Notes under the pieces: generated by a model
Told to the model about the DNA's origin: nothing
The model's database searches: none
The model's input: only the letters and a program-made list of their open reading frames with translations
Assembly: GCA_947496235.1 (NCBI GenBank)
Contig: CANMCE010000003.1
Location: forward strand, 62,001 to 126,000
DNA from: an uncultured Glaciecola sp.
GTDB taxonomy: Bacteria; Pseudomonadota; Gammaproteobacteria; Enterobacterales; Alteromonadaceae
Direction of reading: 5' to 3'
Length of the DNA stretch: 64,000 nucleotides
Translations under genes and position numbers: made by a program
Shown: piece after piece, positions 52,388 to 60,736 of the stretch
Position numbering within the stretch: position 1 is the stretch's first letter
Layout: each line of letters starts with the position of its first letter

Positions 52388-53228
52388 TGACTATTTTTTC
52401 CATGTATTGGAGTAACCGGTTATTACCAGGCGTACCAGGGAAGATCCAGTCAAAATGCGCTGCATAAGGAATTTGCATAAAGCCAGTATCAGGATGAATG
52501 GTTTGCGCTATTGGTACTATTTTATCTTCACCGCCGTGGAAAATATAAGCCGATGGTAAATGTGACAACGACTTATTTACGAGGGTAGCATTGTCGTAAG
52601 CCTCGGGAATGTCATTCGGCATGCCTTGCATAAATGCCTTAGTCGCGGTCTGACAACTGTTGTCGCCGAAAGCGTATGCCTGAACATCAACAATCGGGGC
52701 TAATCCAATGAGATGTAAATTAGGCAGATTTAACTCACTAGCAACTCGCATAGCGAGATGCCCACCAGCACTGTGTCCAAGCAAAAACACCTTCTTATAC
52801 TTACCCTCTTTATTGAATTCGGTAGTGAACATATTGATAGCCGCTTTTATATCGTTTAAAGCTACTGGCCATTCTCCGCCATTGCCCGCGCGTCTGTATT
52901 CAATGTTCCAAACGTCCATTCCTTTTTGACTAAGCGCAGTAGCAAAAGCGCTTGAGTGTTGAATGTCATACTCTGATAGCCAACACCCCCCATGCACAAA
53001 AATTACCATGGTTTGCGATTCTTCGGCTTTTTTAGCCTTATAAAACTGCACAAACTGCTGCGGATCACTCCCATAATCTATGGTTTTGGTTGATTGGGAA
53101 TAATCTAATTCAAGTAAACTTGTATATGAAGGCGCTGGATCAACGTCTGGATAGTCAATCAATCCAGCATTCGCTAATAGCCTTGAGCTAAAAATAACCG
53201 ATACAGCCAACAGAATAATTTTTATCAT
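52380..53228 (-). CDS. Alpha/beta hydrolase, possible secreted arylformamidase-like esterase
   Basis: A 282-residue alpha/beta hydrolase with HGGCWL (oxyanion hole), GHSAGGH (nucleophile serine), HGGEDKIVP (aspartate) and AAHFDW (histidine). HGGxW and GHSAGGH also occur in kynurenine formamidases, and its 8-base overlap with kynU suggests that job (N-formylkynurenine to kynurenine). However, it has an N-terminal signal peptide (MIKIILLAVSVIFSSRLLANA), so it would act in the periplasm, which is odd for that pathway. I give formamidase as a possibility only. Confidence 0.75.
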   Translation of the reverse strand: MIKIILLAVSVIFSSRLLANAGLIDYPDVDPAPSYTSLLELDYSQSTKTIDYGSDPQQFVQFYKAKKAEESQTMVIFVHGGCWLSEYDIQHSSAFATALSQKGMDVWNIEYRRAGNGGEWPVALNDIKAAINMFTTEFNKEGKYKKVFLLGHSAGGHLAMRVASELNLPNLHLIGLAPIVDVQAYAFGDNSCQTATKAFMQGMPNDIPEAYDNATLVNKSLSHLPSAYIFHGGEDKIVPIAQTIHPDTGFMQIPYAAHFDWIFPGTPGNNRLLQYMEKIVNE

Positions 53229-53352
53229 ACGTGTTCCTTTTCTAAGGTCTGCGTTAGCCTCGCTATTTTTGTCGATAAAATCAAGACTGACTTTGCATTG
53301 TAACTTTCAATCATTTTATACTTCTCGTGAATATATAACCTTGGATGCTTAA

Positions 53353-53763
53353 ATGATTAAACATTACGGATTAACACTTCCAGCATATAAACGTGGATTT
53401 CACATAATTACAGATAAAGTGATGAATGCGATTGATGAACTTCCAGAAAATGGTTTATTGCATGTGTTTATTCAGCATACTTCAGCATCATTAACCATCA
53501 ATGAAAATGCAGATCCTAGTGTTAGACGAGACTTTGAACGCCACTTTAACCAGATGGTGCCAGAAAACGCGCCCTATTATGAGCATACTTACGAAGGTAG
53601 CGATGATATGCCGGCGCATTTAAAAGCATCGATTTTAGGACCGAGCATTAGCATCCCTATAGTCAATTCAAGATTGGGATTAGGTACTTGGCAAGGTATT
53701 TATTTGGCCGAACATAGAGATCATGGCGGCGCTCGACGACTAGTGATATCTGTGTATAGCTAA
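53353..53763 (+). CDS. yjbQ: YjbQ/UPF0047 family protein
   Basis: A 136-residue protein of the YjbQ family (UPF0047): LLHVFIQHTSASLTINENADPSVRRDFERHF, then DDMPAHLKASILGPS and GTWQGIYLAEHRDHGGARRLVISVYS. The conserved histidines and glutamate form the active site. Some members show a weak thiamine phosphate synthase activity, but the true role is uncertain. It is a single gene on the plus strand with ychJ converging 7 bases after its stop. Confidence 0.95.
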   Translation: MIKHYGLTLPAYKRGFHIITDKVMNAIDELPENGLLHVFIQHTSASLTINENADPSVRRDFERHFNQMVPENAPYYEHTYEGSDDMPAHLKASILGPSISIPIVNSRLGLGTWQGIYLAEHRDHGGARRLVISVYS

Positions 53764-53770
53764 ATGACGC

Positions 53771-54250
53771 TTAGTTTTTACCACAACAGCGTTTGAATTT
53801 CAGTCCACTTCCACAAATACATGGCTTATTACGTTCTGGCTTGAACGGTCCTGAGTCTGCTTGAATTTGTCCAGAACTATACAGCCAACGATTGTCGTAT
53901 TGTTTAAAAAATGAGAGCTCATGTAGCATAAAGAATTGCTTATCAATACGATAATAAGCTTTAAACGCGACAGTTGAGTTTTCACTGCTGAGCACTTGTA
54001 AGCCAACCCAGTGAACGCTGAGATCAGAGCGTCTTAACTCGTCTACGGTTAATTCTGCACGTTTTTCTGGCGCATAGGTGTTTAGCACGTAACTATAGTC
54101 ACCACACCAATAAGCGACATAGCGAGAACGCATAAGTTGTTCCGGTGTTTTCGGTAATGCTTCTTGTCGTATATATGGCGCACAGCAATCTGCGGTTAAC
54201 AGACTTGAACCACAAGGACAGGCGGCAGAAAGAGCTAAGGAATTTGACAT
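53771..54250 (-). CDS. YchJ/UPF0225 family protein with SEC-C motifs
   Basis: A 159-residue protein with zinc-binding cysteine clusters at both ends: CPCGSSLLTADCCAPY near the start and CICGSGLKFKRCCGK at the end (SEC-C type), with a conserved middle PEQLMRSRYVAYWCGDYSYVLNTYAPEKR typical of YchJ. No biochemical function is known; SEC-C motifs often contact proteins such as SecB. It converges with yjbQ. Confidence 0.92.
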   Translation of the reverse strand: MSNSLALSAACPCGSSLLTADCCAPYIRQEALPKTPEQLMRSRYVAYWCGDYSYVLNTYAPEKRAELTVDELRRSDLSVHWVGLQVLSSENSTVAFKAYYRIDKQFFMLHELSFFKQYDNRWLYSSGQIQADSGPFKPERNKPCICGSGLKFKRCCGKN

Positions 54251-54390
54251 CAGTCGAGTGTAAGCCGGAACCGTATAAAAGTGTAATGCCTTTTGCTTAT
54301 GAACAATTTGTGTTTAATGCTTTTAATAACTAAGGTTAAGCGTTACATAGGCTTAGCACAGGTTTTTCTGCCATCCTTAAGATACAAAGA

Positions 54391-54419
54391 TTGTTCAACG
54401 CTCAGGAATTGACTATAGT
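54391..54419 (+). promoter_or_regulatory. Possible sigma-70 promoter of the M49-like gene
   Basis: TTGTTC, a 17-base spacer and TATAGT, 50 bases before the ATG at 54470. The -10 matches consensus at 5 of 6 and the -35 at 3 of 6. A GAGGG ribosome site lies just before the ATG. Confidence 0.45.
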
Positions 54420-54469
54420 GCTTGCTTGATAACTAAAACAATAATTCTTATTTAAAAACAGAGGGTATT

Positions 54470-56140
54470 ATGACACTTAAACCCATTTTACTTACCTTAA
54501 CCGCTAGCGTTTTCATCAGTGCATGCTCTGAAGCAGAAAAGCCTAAGGTTGAGCCAACACCTACACCAGAAACCTCATCAGAACTTTTAGTAGATGAAGC
54601 TCGACTAAATATTTATCACCCGGTTGATTTAACAGCAGATATCTCAGGCTATTCTGAGAACCAAAAGACAATGCTGTCGTTGTTAATTGATGCTTCTGTG
54701 ATTATGGACGATTTGTTTTGGCAACAAGCCTTTGGCGAAGACAAGACAGCATTTCTAGCCAAATTATCCAACAACGAAGTGAACGCTTTTGCGGATATTA
54801 ATTATGGTCCTTGGGACAGATTAAACGGTGATGCACCTTTCTTATCTGGTTATGAAGAGAAAGCCAAAGGAGCAGAGTTTTATCCTCATGACATGACCAA
54901 AGATGAATTTGAGGCGTCTGAAGCTCAGGGGAAAGCCGATCTTTATACAATGCTGCGTCGGGATGAACAAGGCAAACTAGTTGCCATTCCTTATTCAGAA
55001 TATTTTGAAGAAGAGTTGCAAGCGGCTGCTGACTTGCTTAATCAAGCATCTGAATTTGCTGAAGATGCTGAATTTGCAAATTACTTACAGCTAAGAGCCC
55101 AAGCGTTTGTATCTGATCAATATCAAGCGTCAGATATGGCGTGGATGGACATGAAGAACAACACTATTGACGTAGTAATTGGCCCCATTGAAACTTACGA
55201 AGATCAGTTGTTTGGATATAAAGCTGGTTTTGAATCTTATGTTCTACTTAAAGATATGGAATGGAGTGAGCGCTTGGCAAAATACGCCGCTTACTTACCT
55301 GAACTTCAGCAAGGATTACCGGTTGACGCTGCCTACAAAGCGCAAATGCCGGGCACTGATGCCGACTTGAATGCCTACGATGTAATTTATTACGCTGGCC
55401 ATTCTAACGCTGGCAGTAAAACTATCGCGATAAACCTACCCAACGACGAAGAAGTACAGTTAAGTAAAGGCACACGTCGCTTGCAACTTAAAAATGCAAT
55501 GCGCGCTAAGTTTGACCACATAATGTTACCTATTGCTGAACAGTTAATTGTGCCGGAGCAGCGTGATCACGTTATCTTCGAAGCCTTTTTCGGTAACACC
55601 ATGTTTCACGAAGTTGCCCACGGTTTGGGCATCAAAAATGTCCTAGATTCAGAACAAACCGTTCGTGAAGCATTAAAAGAACATGCCTCTGCATTAGAAG
55701 AAGGTAAGGCTGATATCCTAGGTTTATATATGGTGAGACAACTTCTGCAAAAAGGCGCTATAACTCAAGCCATGATAGAAGACTACTATGTGACTTTCTT
55801 AGCTGGCATCTTCAGATCAGTGCGTTTTGGTGCAAGTTCAGCTCATGGTAAAGCCAACATGGTTCGCTTTAACTATTTTCAAGAAGCTGGTGCTTTTAGT
55901 CGCAATGAGCAAGGTCAATATAAAGTAGATATGGAAAAAATGAGCCAAGCGATTGATTCATTGTCTAACAAGATATTGATGTTACAAGGCGATGGTGATT
56001 ATCAAGGCGTTGACAGCTTGGTGAATGAACTGGGTGTTGTTAGCGATACACTGGCTGAAGATTTAGCCAGGTTAACCACAGCAGGCATTCCTGTGGACAT
56101 TCGTTTTAATCAAGGCAAAGAAGTGTTAGGGCTAAATTAA
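54470..56140 (+). CDS. M49-like zinc metallopeptidase lipoprotein (DPP III-related)
   Basis: A 556-residue lipoprotein with a signal peptide and lipobox ISAC near residue 19, then a Thr/Pro linker. The zinc site is HEVAH at 380-384 (FFGNTMFHEVAHGLG) with a second motif EEGKAD at 410-415, resembling the HEXXGH...EECRAD pair of dipeptidyl peptidase III (family M49), but with the shorter HEXXH. Such HEXXH forms exist in some bacterial M49 members. It would act at the cell envelope on small peptides. It has a strong ribosome site (GAGGG), and a promoter is visible. Substrate unknown. Confidence 0.85.
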   Translation: MTLKPILLTLTASVFISACSEAEKPKVEPTPTPETSSELLVDEARLNIYHPVDLTADISGYSENQKTMLSLLIDASVIMDDLFWQQAFGEDKTAFLAKLSNNEVNAFADINYGPWDRLNGDAPFLSGYEEKAKGAEFYPHDMTKDEFEASEAQGKADLYTMLRRDEQGKLVAIPYSEYFEEELQAAADLLNQASEFAEDAEFANYLQLRAQAFVSDQYQASDMAWMDMKNNTIDVVIGPIETYEDQLFGYKAGFESYVLLKDMEWSERLAKYAAYLPELQQGLPVDAAYKAQMPGTDADLNAYDVIYYAGHSNAGSKTIAINLPNDEEVQLSKGTRRLQLKNAMRAKFDHIMLPIAEQLIVPEQRDHVIFEAFFGNTMFHEVAHGLGIKNVLDSEQTVREALKEHASALEEGKADILGLYMVRQLLQKGAITQAMIEDYYVTFLAGIFRSVRFGASSAHGKANMVRFNYFQEAGAFSRNEQGQYKVDMEKMSQAIDSLSNKILMLQGDGDYQGVDSLVNELGVVSDTLAEDLARLTTAGIPVDIRFNQGKEVLGLN

Positions 56141-56181
56141 CTTGAATCCTGTTTAAATTAATCTATAGCTTTATATAAATC

Positions 56182-56206
56182 AAATGGGGCGATAATTGCC
56201 CCATTT
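56182..56206. terminator. Bidirectional terminator
   Basis: AAATGGGGC - GATAATT - GCCCCATTT is a perfect 9-base stem with a 7-base loop followed by TAATTT, between the convergent M49-like and methyltransferase genes. Confidence 0.85.
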
Positions 56207-56224
56207 TAATTTAACCTTTTACAT

Positions 56225-56881
56225 TCACTCCGACTCGTTTTTAGCGACAAATATTGCAACGTCCTTGTTTACCAATGAAACCCAATAGTTCGCCTCCTTT
56301 GCAATAAACGACAACGTTTTGTAGGAGTAAAAACAAATGTGGGTTGGATCATTCTTGTAGTGCCAATTAGCAAATCTCGCTTGATCAATGACTAGTTTGG
56401 TCATTACCACTAAAATGCCGTTAGGTTTTAATAGTTTAAATAGTTGCAGCCAGCTTTGTTTGGGTGAATTGAAGTGCTCTACTACTTCAGTACAGGTAAC
56501 AAAGTCATAGGTGTTTTGTAAAAGCTGATTATCTGGAAAATACAAAGGGTCATATTTTTCAGTATCGATACCGTGATTATTTAAATAGGTAGCTAGTGCA
56601 GGTCCTGGTCCACAACCAAAATCGAGTCCTCGAAGATTGCTTGTATCTTCTGGTAACCTTTCCAATAAAGGATTTATCGCTCTTGAAAGAAATCGAATAT
56701 AACCAGGATCATCAAGTTGATTTTCATGTTGGTCGTATTCGGCTTTTTCTTGTTCGTTGGACAAGTGAAATAGCTTAGGAACAAAGACTAAATCGCAGTG
56801 CTGACATTGTAAATATTCGCGCTTTTTGTCTTGATGATAATGGGAGCTGTGATCTGAGTCACATAATGGACAAGAGGACAT
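56225..56881 (-). CDS. SAM-dependent methyltransferase with N-terminal zinc-ribbon-like cysteines
   Basis: A 218-residue class I methyltransferase. Residues 1-40 have two CxxC pairs (SCPLCDSDHSSH and LQCQHCDLVF) that look like a zinc ribbon. The SAM site is LRGLDFGCGPGPALATYL, with YDFVTCTEVVEHF and LKPNGILVVMTK downstream. A longer frame opens at 56929, but I prefer ATG 56881, since the zinc pair then starts the protein as in relatives. It is separate from its neighbours. The methylated substrate is not predictable. Confidence 0.85.
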   Translation of the reverse strand: MSSCPLCDSDHSSHYHQDKKREYLQCQHCDLVFVPKLFHLSNEQEKAEYDQHENQLDDPGYIRFLSRAINPLLERLPEDTSNLRGLDFGCGPGPALATYLNNHGIDTEKYDPLYFPDNQLLQNTYDFVTCTEVVEHFNSPKQSWLQLFKLLKPNGILVVMTKLVIDQARFANWHYKNDPTHICFYSYKTLSFIAKEANYWVSLVNKDVAIFVAKNESE

Positions 56882-56946
56882 AGTAAAATTAAAAATGTGA
56901 TGACTGCCCGCACTATAACAGACAGTCATCTTGGGATAAAAGCTAA

Positions 56947-58347
56947 CTAGCCTTGCATATCTTCTAGTTCAATGCCTTTGGTTTCTTTTACCATTTTCGC
57001 AATAAACAATATAGAAATTGCGGCACAAACAGTATAGAAGCCGTAAGCACCAGCAAGACCTATGCTTGCGAGCATAATTGGGAAGGTCAAGGTAATCGCA
57101 AAGTTTGAAGACCATTGTGCTAATCCGCTAATCGCAAGGCCTGAACCACGAATTTGATTAGGGAACATCTCACCTAACATGACCCACATTACAGGACCCC
57201 AAGACAGGTTAAAGAAGAACACATAAACATTGGCTGAAATTAATGCCAACGTACCATTGCTTCCTAGGTCTAATTTTCCATCGACGCCTACATCTGCACT
57301 TAAAAATGCATAAACCATCAACGCAAGTGAAACTGTCATACCTATTGAACCAATAAGTAAGAAAGGTTTACGGCCTAATTTATCAATTAGATACATTGTG
57401 ATGATACAGGCTGCAATACTTACTGCACCAGAGATAACATTTATCAGTAATGCATCAGATTCAGAGAAACCAACCGCTTGCCAAAGTACTGCACCGTAAT
57501 AAAACACGACATTAATACCCACCAATTGTTGGAATGTCGCCAGACCAATACCTATCCAAACAAGGGTTCGCACTTTACCTGTGGTTTTATCGACTAAATC
57601 ACTAAATGATGGTTTATGCCCATCTTTAGCTAAAGAGGTTTTAATATCATTGAGTTTTCTATCAGCAATATTATTGCCATATAGTTTGGCTAACACAGAA
57701 CTGGCTTGGGCTTCTTTGCGCGCAATGACAAGATAACGCGGACTTTCTGGAATTAAAAATAGCGCGAGTAAGAACAATATAGCAGGCGCTAATTCCACCC
57801 AAAACATCCAACGCCATGTTTCAAACCCCAACCAAAAAGCTTCGGTAGAGCCGCCAGCGATGTCAGCTAAGAAATAGTTACTTAGAAACGCCATAAACAA
57901 GCCAAATATAATCGCAACTTGTTGCACGGTAGCAAGCATACCGCGATAACGAGCAGGTGCTATTTCACTGATATAGGCAGGTGCCATAACGGATGCTGCA
58001 CCCACAGCTAGTCCGCCAATAAAACGATAGAATACAAATTCTGTTGAGGTCGTCGCAATGCCTGAACCCCAAGCACTTACGATAAACAAAATAGCGGTAA
58101 CGATAAGCAGATTTCTTCTACCAAATTTATCCGCTAAAGTACCTGCACAAAATGCACCAACTGCACAACCAATCAACATGCTCGCTACGTTAAACCCTGT
58201 GCCGGCTGAGTCAGAATTAAACGCGATTTGCAGACCATCAATGGTGCCATTAATAACGCCGCTATCAAATCCAAATAAAAAGCCACCAATGGTAGCTACA
58301 ATACTGACTAATACGATAAACAGCGTATTTTCTCTTTCTATACTCAC
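56947..58347 (-). CDS. Sugar porter family MFS transporter (XylE/GalP-like)
   Basis: A 466-residue, 12-helix MFS sugar:proton symporter-like protein. Marks of the sugar porter family: GGFLFGFDSGVINGTI, DKFGRRN, PESPRYLV in the middle loop, QQLVGINVVFYYG, DKLGRKPFLL and the terminal ETKGIELEDMQ. The start is GTG 58347. It takes up a hexose or pentose; which one cannot be told. Two TTGTTAACA boxes in its upstream region (58377 and 58447) are candidate operators. No sugar kinase or catabolic gene is next to it. Confidence 0.92.
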   Translation of the reverse strand: MSIERENTLFIVLVSIVATIGGFLFGFDSGVINGTIDGLQIAFNSDSAGTGFNVASMLIGCAVGAFCAGTLADKFGRRNLLIVTAILFIVSAWGSGIATTSTEFVFYRFIGGLAVGAASVMAPAYISEIAPARYRGMLATVQQVAIIFGLFMAFLSNYFLADIAGGSTEAFWLGFETWRWMFWVELAPAILFLLALFLIPESPRYLVIARKEAQASSVLAKLYGNNIADRKLNDIKTSLAKDGHKPSFSDLVDKTTGKVRTLVWIGIGLATFQQLVGINVVFYYGAVLWQAVGFSESDALLINVISGAVSIAACIITMYLIDKLGRKPFLLIGSIGMTVSLALMVYAFLSADVGVDGKLDLGSNGTLALISANVYVFFFNLSWGPVMWVMLGEMFPNQIRGSGLAISGLAQWSSNFAITLTFPIMLASIGLAGAYGFYTVCAAISILFIAKMVKETKGIELEDMQG

Positions 58348-58376
58348 TCTCTATGTTCCCGATTATTGTTATAGGC

Positions 58377-58385
58377 TTGTTAACA
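58377..58385. promoter_or_regulatory. TTGTTAACA box 1, possible operator
   Basis: TTGTTAACA, with the palindromic core TGTTAACA, lies 30 bases upstream of the transporter start. The same nine bases recur 71 bases further upstream (58448-58456). Confidence 0.35.
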
Positions 58386-58446
58386 GTGTCTATGAATTAA
58401 GGTTTGGTGTAAATAAACAAAATTCAACAAGTCGCAAATAACGAAA

Positions 58447-58458
58447 TTTGTTAACAAA
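58447..58458. promoter_or_regulatory. TTTGTTAACAAA box 2, possible operator
   Basis: TTTGTTAACAAA is a perfect 12-base palindrome, about 100 bases upstream of the sugar transporter. With box 1 it forms a pair on nearly the same helical face (71 bases apart), the pattern expected for a sugar-responsive regulator. Confidence 0.4.
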
Positions 58459-58510
58459 AAAAGCAATAATAATAATCTTCTAAACTAGTAAACAAATGCA
58501 TAACGCATAA

Positions 58511-58540
58511 AAAAACGCCCTTACGAAGAAGGGCGTTTTT
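58511..58540 (-). terminator. Intrinsic terminator of the DUF3718 gene
   Basis: AAAAACGCCCTT - ACGAAG - AAGGGCGTTTTT is a perfect 12-base stem with A and T tracts, 21 bases after the stop of the DUF3718 gene. Confidence 0.9.
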
Positions 58541-58561
58541 AAAACTAAGTCTTTAACTTAA

Positions 58562-59026
58562 TTATTCAGCAGAGTCTTTTAGTACAACATCAGCCTTTGC
58601 AAATTTTTCAACAAACTTAGTCAGTGGTTTGTCGTTACAAAGTACTGGCGCTTCTAATACATCATGTTTTGCTCTTGCTTGAGCTTCACCCATAATAACT
58701 GCATCCATACATAGTTGAGATTCAACTGTATTGGTTTTTGCAACCAATGCCACTTGTTGTACTTTTTCTTCTTTAGCAGCTTTGTGCATTTTTGCAAAAG
58801 TTGAAATACTTACACCGTTACAAGTTACAGAAACTAGAAAACGACGATAGCTTTCACCCTGGTTAACAATAAATGTTTTTGCTGCTTCTAATCCTTGTGC
58901 ACCTGCAATTTGACAAGCTTGAGTTTCGAAAGCGCTATCAAGAGGTTTGAAAACCACAGTATTTGCAGAGGCTGTCATAGTTGCTAAAGTAAGCGCGGTT
59001 GCTGCGATAGTAGTTGAAAGTTTCAT
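58562..59026 (-). CDS. DUF3718 family exported protein with internal duplication
   Basis: A 154-residue protein with a signal peptide (cleavage near TASA). The mature part holds two similar units, each with a cysteine pair: FETQACQIAGAQGLEAAKTF...VTCNGVSISTFAKMHKA and VESQLCMDAVIMGEAQARAKH...PVLCNDKPLTKFVEKFA. I use ATG 59026 instead of TTG 59038, because GGGA lies at the right distance. DUF3718 is common in Alteromonadales and has no known function; the four cysteines suggest disulfides in the periplasm. It is divergent from cobB across two HexR-like boxes. Confidence 0.88.
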   Translation of the reverse strand: MKLSTTIAATALTLATMTASANTVVFKPLDSAFETQACQIAGAQGLEAAKTFIVNQGESYRRFLVSVTCNGVSISTFAKMHKAAKEEKVQQVALVAKTNTVESQLCMDAVIMGEAQARAKHDVLEAPVLCNDKPLTKFVEKFAKADVVLKDSAE

Positions 59027-59113
59027 AATATTTCCCAATGTGTTTTTAAATTAGATAATTGACTGTCATCACTTTCAATTATCGTCACAACTGAATAAAC
59101 ATCAAGCAATTTC

Positions 59114-59128
59114 TGTAATTAAATTACA
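59114..59128. promoter_or_regulatory. HexR-like palindrome, box 1
   Basis: TGTAATT-A-AATTACA is a perfect palindrome. It equals the HexR binding consensus that I know from gammaproteobacteria. It lies 88 bases upstream of the DUF3718 gene start and 152 bases upstream of cobB. Confidence 0.55.
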
Positions 59129-59175
59129 TTTTTAAGGGGTTATTTTTAGTTTTTTCGTTATTTATACATATTTTC

Positions 59176-59190
59176 TGTAATTTTATTACA
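59176..59190. promoter_or_regulatory. HexR-like palindrome, box 2
   Basis: TGTAAT-TTT-ATTACA is a second copy of the same palindrome, centred 62 bases (about six helical turns) from box 1 and 90 bases upstream of cobB. Two in-phase copies are stronger evidence than one. Confidence 0.55.
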
Positions 59191-59223
59191 TTTTTTAACA
59201 TTTCTGAAACTATTTTCTATAAG

Positions 59224-59250
59224 TTATAACAAAGTGTTTTTTTGTTATAA
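59224..59250. promoter_or_regulatory. Long perfect inverted repeat before cobB
   Basis: TTATAACAAA and TTTGTTATAA (10-base perfect arms, 7-base centre) lie 30 bases before the cobB ATG. It may be an operator or a stem-loop of the mRNA leader, just before the GGGGGA ribosome site at about 59263. Confidence 0.4.
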
Positions 59251-59279
59251 GATAACATCTACGGGGGATAAAAGCTTTT

Positions 59280-59981
59280 ATGCAAATTGTAATATTAACT
59301 GGGGCAGGTATTTCGGCAGAATCTGGAATAAAAACCTTCAGAGATAATAATGGTCTTTGGGAAAATCACAGTATAGAAGAAGTCGCAACGCCTGAGGGAT
59401 TTTATCTAAATCCAGAACTTGTCTACCGTTTTTATAATCAACGACGTCAGCAACTCCTACAAGCCAATATTTTACCTAATGCTGCTCATATTGCACTGGC
59501 GAAACTAGAAGCTAAATGGCCGCATCAAGTGACATTGATTACGCAAAATGTCGATAACCTGCATGAACGTGCTGGTAGCAAAGAAGTGATCCATATGCAT
59601 GGTGAGCTAATGTCTGCTAAATGCCCTGTCAGTAATCAATCAGAAACGGCCAAAATGGATTTTAGCCATGAGTATCAGTGTGAATGTTGCTCCCCCAGCC
59701 AATCCATGCGTCCTGATATAGTATGGTTCGGTGAAATCCCTTACTCTATGGATGTGATTGAAACACGATTAACACAAGCGGATTTATTTATTTCCATAGG
59801 TACATCCGGAAATGTTTATCCCGCCGCTGGTTTTGTGCAACTTGCTAATGAAGTAGGGGCTAAAACTGTTGAGCTTAATATGGAACCAAGCGTTGGAAAT
59901 AGTCTTTTCGAGGAAAAGGTCTATGGCAAAGCCAGTGAAATAGTGCCGGCTTTTGTAGATAAACTCTTGCACTGTGACTAA
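59280..59981 (+). CDS. cobB: NAD-dependent protein deacylase (sirtuin)
   Basis: A 233-residue sirtuin that removes acetyl and probably succinyl groups from lysines using [20 protein letters not shown] binds [15 protein letters not shown] is the second motif and His107 in HMHGE is the catalytic base. Tyr52 and Arg55 (FYNQRR) match the Y-x-x-R pair that fits succinyl groups in SIRT5 and CobB. The zinc site is reduced (KCPVSN and QCECC) much as in E. coli CobB. It is the short form without an N-terminal extension. dUTPase follows 43 bases later. Confidence 0.95.
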   Translation: MQIVILTGAGISAESGIKTFRDNNGLWENHSIEEVATPEGFYLNPELVYRFYNQRRQQLLQANILPNAAHIALAKLEAKWPHQVTLITQNVDNLHERAGSKEVIHMHGELMSAKCPVSNQSETAKMDFSHEYQCECCSPSQSMRPDIVWFGEIPYSMDVIETRLTQADLFISIGTSGNVYPAAGFVQLANEVGAKTVELNMEPSVGNSLFEEKVYGKASEIVPAFVDKLLHCD

Positions 59982-60024
59982 GTCAATTTACAATAGACAG
60001 ATAACAAGAAATTAAGGATTTTTA

Positions 60025-60681
60025 ATGCTCACATCTATTCAACTTGCCACTATGTTGAGTTTACAAGACGCTATGAATAAAAAAGTCAATCCAGAGTGGT
60101 TAGATGCTGGATATCAATATTTACGCGCCGCTATGATTGAGTCTGTGGAAGGTATTGAACATCATGGTTGGAAATGGTGGAAACATCAACAAAAAGATCT
60201 TCCTCAGTTACAAATGGAACTGGTCGACATCTGGCATTTTGCATTATCAGCAATCATTATCGACTTTAAAGGCGACATTAAGCAGTCTGCTATTACCATT
60301 GCGGACCAATTAGCATCCAATGAAAACAAAATCAAATTTGATGGCAACTATTACGAATTTGAACAGTTGGATATCTTGGATAATTTGCAGTTGATGGCTG
60401 GCTTGTGTGCGGCTAATCGATTCAGTGTAGCACTATTTATGCACATAGTGACGCAAGCAGAAATGACCAGTGAATCCTTATATCGACAATATGTGGGTAA
60501 AAACATTTTGAACTTTTTCCGCCAAGACAAGGGCTACAAAACTGGTAATTACATTAAAATTTGGAATGGCCGAGAAGACAACGAACACTTAGTTGACGTG
60601 CTTGATGAGTTGGACATATCGCAAGAAGATTACAGCAAACTTGTTTATGCTGGACTAAGCGCTCGATATCCTTCGGCTTGA
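60025..60681 (+). CDS. Dimeric dUTP diphosphatase (MazG-like, dUTPase_2)
   Basis: A 218-residue all-alpha nucleotide pyrophosphatase: QDAMNKKVNPEWLD, RAAMIESVEGIEHHGWKWWKHQ, ELVDIWHFALSAIIID, with the acidic residues that bind magnesium. It hydrolyses dUTP to dUMP and keeps uracil out of DNA; this dimeric family differs from trimeric Dut. It has a clear AAGGA ribosome site. It ends at a terminator hairpin facing the histidine kinase gene. Confidence 0.9.
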   Translation: MLTSIQLATMLSLQDAMNKKVNPEWLDAGYQYLRAAMIESVEGIEHHGWKWWKHQQKDLPQLQMELVDIWHFALSAIIIDFKGDIKQSAITIADQLASNENKIKFDGNYYEFEQLDILDNLQLMAGLCAANRFSVALFMHIVTQAEMTSESLYRQYVGKNILNFFRQDKGYKTGNYIKIWNGREDNEHLVDVLDELDISQEDYSKLVYAGLSARYPSA

Positions 60682-60701
60682 TTTTTTATTCTAAATATCA
60701 G

Positions 60702-60733
60702 TGGCGCTTTTCATCTTGTTAATAAGAGCGCCA
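60702..60733. terminator. Bidirectional terminator hairpin
   Basis: TGGCGCTTTT and AAGAGCGCCA pair over 10 bases with one G-T pair and a 12-base loop, between the convergent dUTPase and histidine kinase genes. T and A tracts are weak. Confidence 0.7.
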
Positions 60734-60736
60734 TCA

